DNA of 16,709 bases, from positions 1 to 16,709 of the forward strand of contig JANMQK010000018.1 in the NCBI GenBank assembly GCA_031370485.1, read 5' to 3'. Below are positions 15,342 through 16,709 of this stretch, piece by piece. The notes under the pieces were generated by a model, which searched no databases, had not been told where the DNA came from, and saw nothing but the letters and a program-made list of their open reading frames with translations. How positions within the stretch are numbered: position 1 is the first letter of the stretch; the number at the start of each line of letters is the position of its first letter. Origin of the DNA: JANMQK01 sp031370485. Lineage in GTDB: Bacteria; Acidobacteriota; Polarisedimenticolia; Gp22-AA2. Position numbers and translations under genes: made by a program.

Positions 15342-16280
15342 TCAGCCCGGCTCCGGCCCCGCCGGGAAGAGCGCCGTGCTGAGGTACTTCTCGCCCCGAT
15401 CGGGTAGAAGCGTCACGATGTGTCCACGCCCGATCCGGCGCGCGACTTCGATCGACGCGAAAATCGCCGTGCCGGAGGACACACCGCCGAAAATCCCCTC
15501 GAGGCGCGCCAGGTCGCGGGCCGCGCGGAAGGCGTCCTCGTCCCGGACGGTCATCCGCTCGTCCACCAGGCTCCAGTCCATGATGGGCGGCACGCGCGAC
15601 TCGCGCATGTTCCGCAGCCCCTGCTGGGAATGCTTCTCCTGGGGCTCGACGGCGATGACACGGATGGAGGGCTTGCGCTCCTTGAACCGGCGCGCCATGC
15701 CGACGAGCGTGCCGCAGGTCCCGAGGGTGAGCACGAGGCAGTCGATCTGCCCCCCGGTCTGCCGCCACACTTCGTCCGCCGTCCCTTCGTAGTGGGCCAG
15801 CGGGTTGTCGGGGTTGACGTACTGGCCGACCCGAAAGTACTTTCCAGGGCTCTCCCGCTCCAGGCGGTCCGCGAGATCCCAGGCCTCGTCCGATCCCCCT
15901 GCGGGGGACGTGAAGACGATCTCTGCGCCCAGCGCCCTGAGGATCTGACGCCGCTCCGTGGACACCTTTCGGGACATCGTGATGACGACCGGGTACCCCT
16001 TGACGGCCCCGACCATGGCGAGCCCGATCCCGGTGTTACCGCTGGAGGACTCCAGGATGGCCATGCCGGGCCTGAGAGCACCACGCTTCTCCGCTTCCTC
16101 GACGATGCGCAGAGCGATCCTCTCCTTGACGCTGCCCATGGGGTTGTGACCTTCGAGCTTCGCGTAGACCACGACACCGGGGACAGGGTTCATGCGGCGG
16201 ATCACGACGAGAGGCGTGCCGCCGATAAGGTCGAGGACGCTGCTGCTGGCCACGTCGCTGGGATGCATCTCGCGCGCCAT
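15342..16280 (-). CDS. cysM: CysM-like cysteine synthase, probably O-phosphoserine dependent
   Basis: 312-aa fold-type II PLP enzyme. GGTPLV at 20-25, PLP lysine K52 in NPMGSVKERIA, SSGNTG at 79-84, phosphate loop GTCGT at 187-191 and FGGVSSGTA at 264-272 are all present. Compared from memory with Mycobacterium tuberculosis CysM, it shares the STERRQ block, the GGS insert, the NP..SHY-like segment (here NPLAHY), the non-GTGGT loop (GTTGT there) and LRNM. R223 in LRNM aligns with R220, which recognises the phosphate of O-phosphoserine. So the likely acceptor substrate is O-phosphoserine rather than O-acetylserine; this is inference. The start is uncertain: a perfect TATAAT overlaps the first ATG, so the second ATG (16266-16268) may be used. 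It lies 38 bp upstream of aroDE on the same strand and is divergent from selD. Confidence 0.88.
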   Translation of the reverse strand: MAREMHPSDVASSSVLDLIGGTPLVVIRRMNPVPGVVVYAKLEGHNPMGSVKERIALRIVEEAEKRGALRPGMAILESSSGNTGIGLAMVGAVKGYPVVITMSRKVSTERRQILRALGAEIVFTSPAGGSDEAWDLADRLERESPGKYFRVGQYVNPDNPLAHYEGTADEVWRQTGGQIDCLVLTLGTCGTLVGMARRFKERKPSIRVIAVEPQEKHSQQGLRNMRESRVPPIMDWSLVDERMTVRDEDAFRAARDLARLEGIFGGVSSGTAIFASIEVARRIGRGHIVTLLPDRGEKYLSTALFPAGPEPG

Positions 16281-16306
16281 TATAGATGACTTGCCGCGAT
16301 TGACAG
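16279..16306 (-). promoter_or_regulatory. Predicted cysM promoter abutting the first ATG
   Basis: On the minus strand CTGTCA (16301-16306; 4/6 to TTGACA), 16 bp, then a perfect TATAAT (16279-16284), an unusual hexamer in such GC-rich DNA. Transcription would begin near 16272, after the ATG at 16280 and about 4 nt before the ATG at 16268. This implies a nearly leaderless mRNA starting at the second Met. The -35 overlaps that of selD. Confidence 0.45.
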
Positions 16307-16329
16307 TCCGGACGGGAAGCGTCTAGCAT
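16300..16329 (+). promoter_or_regulatory. Predicted selD promoter
   Basis: A perfect TTGACA (16300-16305) is followed after 18 bp by TAGCAT (16324-16329; 4/6 to TATAAT). The expected transcription start is near 16336, leaving a leader of about 58 nt to the selD ATG. Its -35 box is shared in part with the opposing cysM promoter. Confidence 0.5.
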
Positions 16330-16393
16330 CAACGATTCCCCGGCATCCTGCCGCGGCGTACGCGGCCGGTCTCCGGGATCCGCGGGGAGAAGG

Positions 16394-16709
16394 ATGAGCG
16401 AGCAGAGCGGCTCGAAGCTGACGAGCTACGCGCGTTCGGGCGGCTGAGCGGCCAAGCTCAGTCCGGTGGACTTGAGCGACATCGTCCGCGACTTCGCCGC
16501 CGCGGCCAAGAAGGATCCCAACCTGATCGTCGGTTTCGAGACCGGCGATGACGCGGGGGTCTATCGCCTGACCGACGACCTGGCCCTGGTCCAGACCGTG
16601 GACTACATCACCCCGGTCGTCGACGATCCCTACCTTTTCGGCCAGGTGGCCGCGGCCAACTCCATCTCCGTCGTCTACGCAATGGTGGGCCGCCCGCTCT
16701 CGGCGGCCC
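16394..16709 (+). CDS. selD: Selenide, water dikinase (selenophosphate synthetase), selenocysteine-containing, 3' partial
   Basis: Makes selenophosphate from selenide and ATP, the selenium donor for Sec-tRNA and selenouridine. The start ATG (16394-16396) follows GGGGAGAAGG. Only 105 codons are in the window; the family has about 340 residues. The frame contains TGA at 16445-16447 as codon 18, inside ARSGG-U-AAKL, exactly the catalytic Cys/Sec site (E. coli C17), with the essential Lys (K20 there) at 21. Reading through gives perfect SelD sequence: NLIVGFETGDDAGVY (D53, cf. D51), TVDYITPVVDDPY (D70, cf. D68) and AAANSIS. Two residues near the end are odd: V93 where the metal-binding Asp (D91) is expected and V98 where Gly is expected, possibly sequence errors at the contig end. 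A gene finder will call this a short ORF or start it after the TGA. Confidence 0.93.
16445..16447 (+). other. In-frame UGA selenocysteine codon of selD
   Basis: TGA at codon 18 sits between Gly-Gly and Ala-Ala-Lys, the active-site loop in which SelD proteins have either Cys or Sec. The frame remains conserved on both sides and a SECIS-like hairpin follows, so recoding by SelB and tRNA-Sec is the best reading, not termination. Confidence 0.93.
16456..16477 (+). promoter_or_regulatory. Bacterial SECIS hairpin in selD
   Basis: Stem 5' arm GCTCA-GTCC (16456-16464), apical loop GGT (16465-16467), 3' arm GGAC-T-TGAGC (16468-16477), giving 9 base pairs with one bulged U. The loop begins 17 nt after the UGA, inside the range known for bacterial SECIS elements. 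A GGU loop and a bulged U are features SelB reads in E. coli fdhF, although there the bulge is on the 5' side. An outer GCGG (16448-16451)/CCGC (16486-16489) pairing may extend it. Confidence 0.8.

Noticed and set aside
15304..15768. N-terminal extension of the aroDE protein
   Set aside because: It lies antisense-like over the 3' end of cysM in another frame and has no AroD homology. The ATG at 15303 has a ribosome site.
14077..15792. Long plus-strand open frame opposite aroDE and cysM
   Set aside because: It is a mirror of the high-GC codon pattern of the true genes, with low-complexity Arg/Gly/His/Pro composition and no recognisable domain.
16394..16447. selD read as a pseudogene or as starting after the TGA
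   Set aside because: The TGA falls exactly on the known Cys/Sec site, the frame is conserved on both sides and a SECIS-like hairpin follows.

Overview
This is a strongly GC-rich bacterial chromosomal segment (third codon positions are nearly all G or C). It is densely packed, with no stretch of 300 bases lacking a gene and no insertion sequence, phage gene, tRNA, rRNA or CRISPR array. Sec and lipoprotein signal peptides, an NtrY-type histidine kinase, an aroD-aroE fusion, an O-phosphoserine-type cysteine synthase and a selenocysteine-containing SelD suggest a free-living, deep-branching Gram-negative such as a member of Acidobacteriota or a neighbouring phylum. That placement is inference; there is no marker gene here to fix it. 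Both ends cut through genes, so the window is probably a whole contig.

Layout. (1) 2-3303, plus strand: a sensor histidine kinase lacking its N-terminus, overlapped by 4 bp with a TPR lipoprotein whose C-terminal alpha/beta-hydrolase domain appears to have lost its catalytic residues. (2) 3319-6289, minus strand: a YVTN beta-propeller protein, a MetE-like protein lacking the usual zinc ligands, a small exported protein and an ABM-type alpha/beta-barrel protein. (3) 6350-13587, minus strand: a complete trp operon, transcribed from high to low coordinates as lipoprotein-trpE-trpG-trpD-trpC-trpF-trpB-trpA. Every junction is a 4-bp stop/start overlap except trpD-trpC (2-bp gap), and several starts are GTG or TTG. 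A good sigma70-like promoter lies at 13746-13774, followed by a leader of about 150 nt. (4) 13786-16280, minus strand: a bifunctional 3-dehydroquinate dehydratase/shikimate dehydrogenase and a CysM-like cysteine synthase. (5) 16394 to the end, plus strand: selD, with an in-frame UGA at the catalytic selenocysteine position and a bacterial-type SECIS hairpin just downstream. The window cuts it off at residue 105.

How the genes fit together. AroDE supplies shikimate for chorismate, and the seven Trp enzymes turn chorismate into tryptophan (TrpE/G, TrpD, TrpF, TrpC, TrpA/B). CysM makes cysteine. SelD makes selenophosphate, the selenium donor for selenocysteine, and is itself a selenoprotein. The divergent cysM and selD promoters overlap at their -35 boxes. 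The points most worth a second look are the Sec-SelD with its hairpin, the MetE-like protein without canonical zinc ligands, the inactive-looking hydrolase lipoprotein coupled to the kinase, and the unknown lipoprotein at the head of the trp operon.
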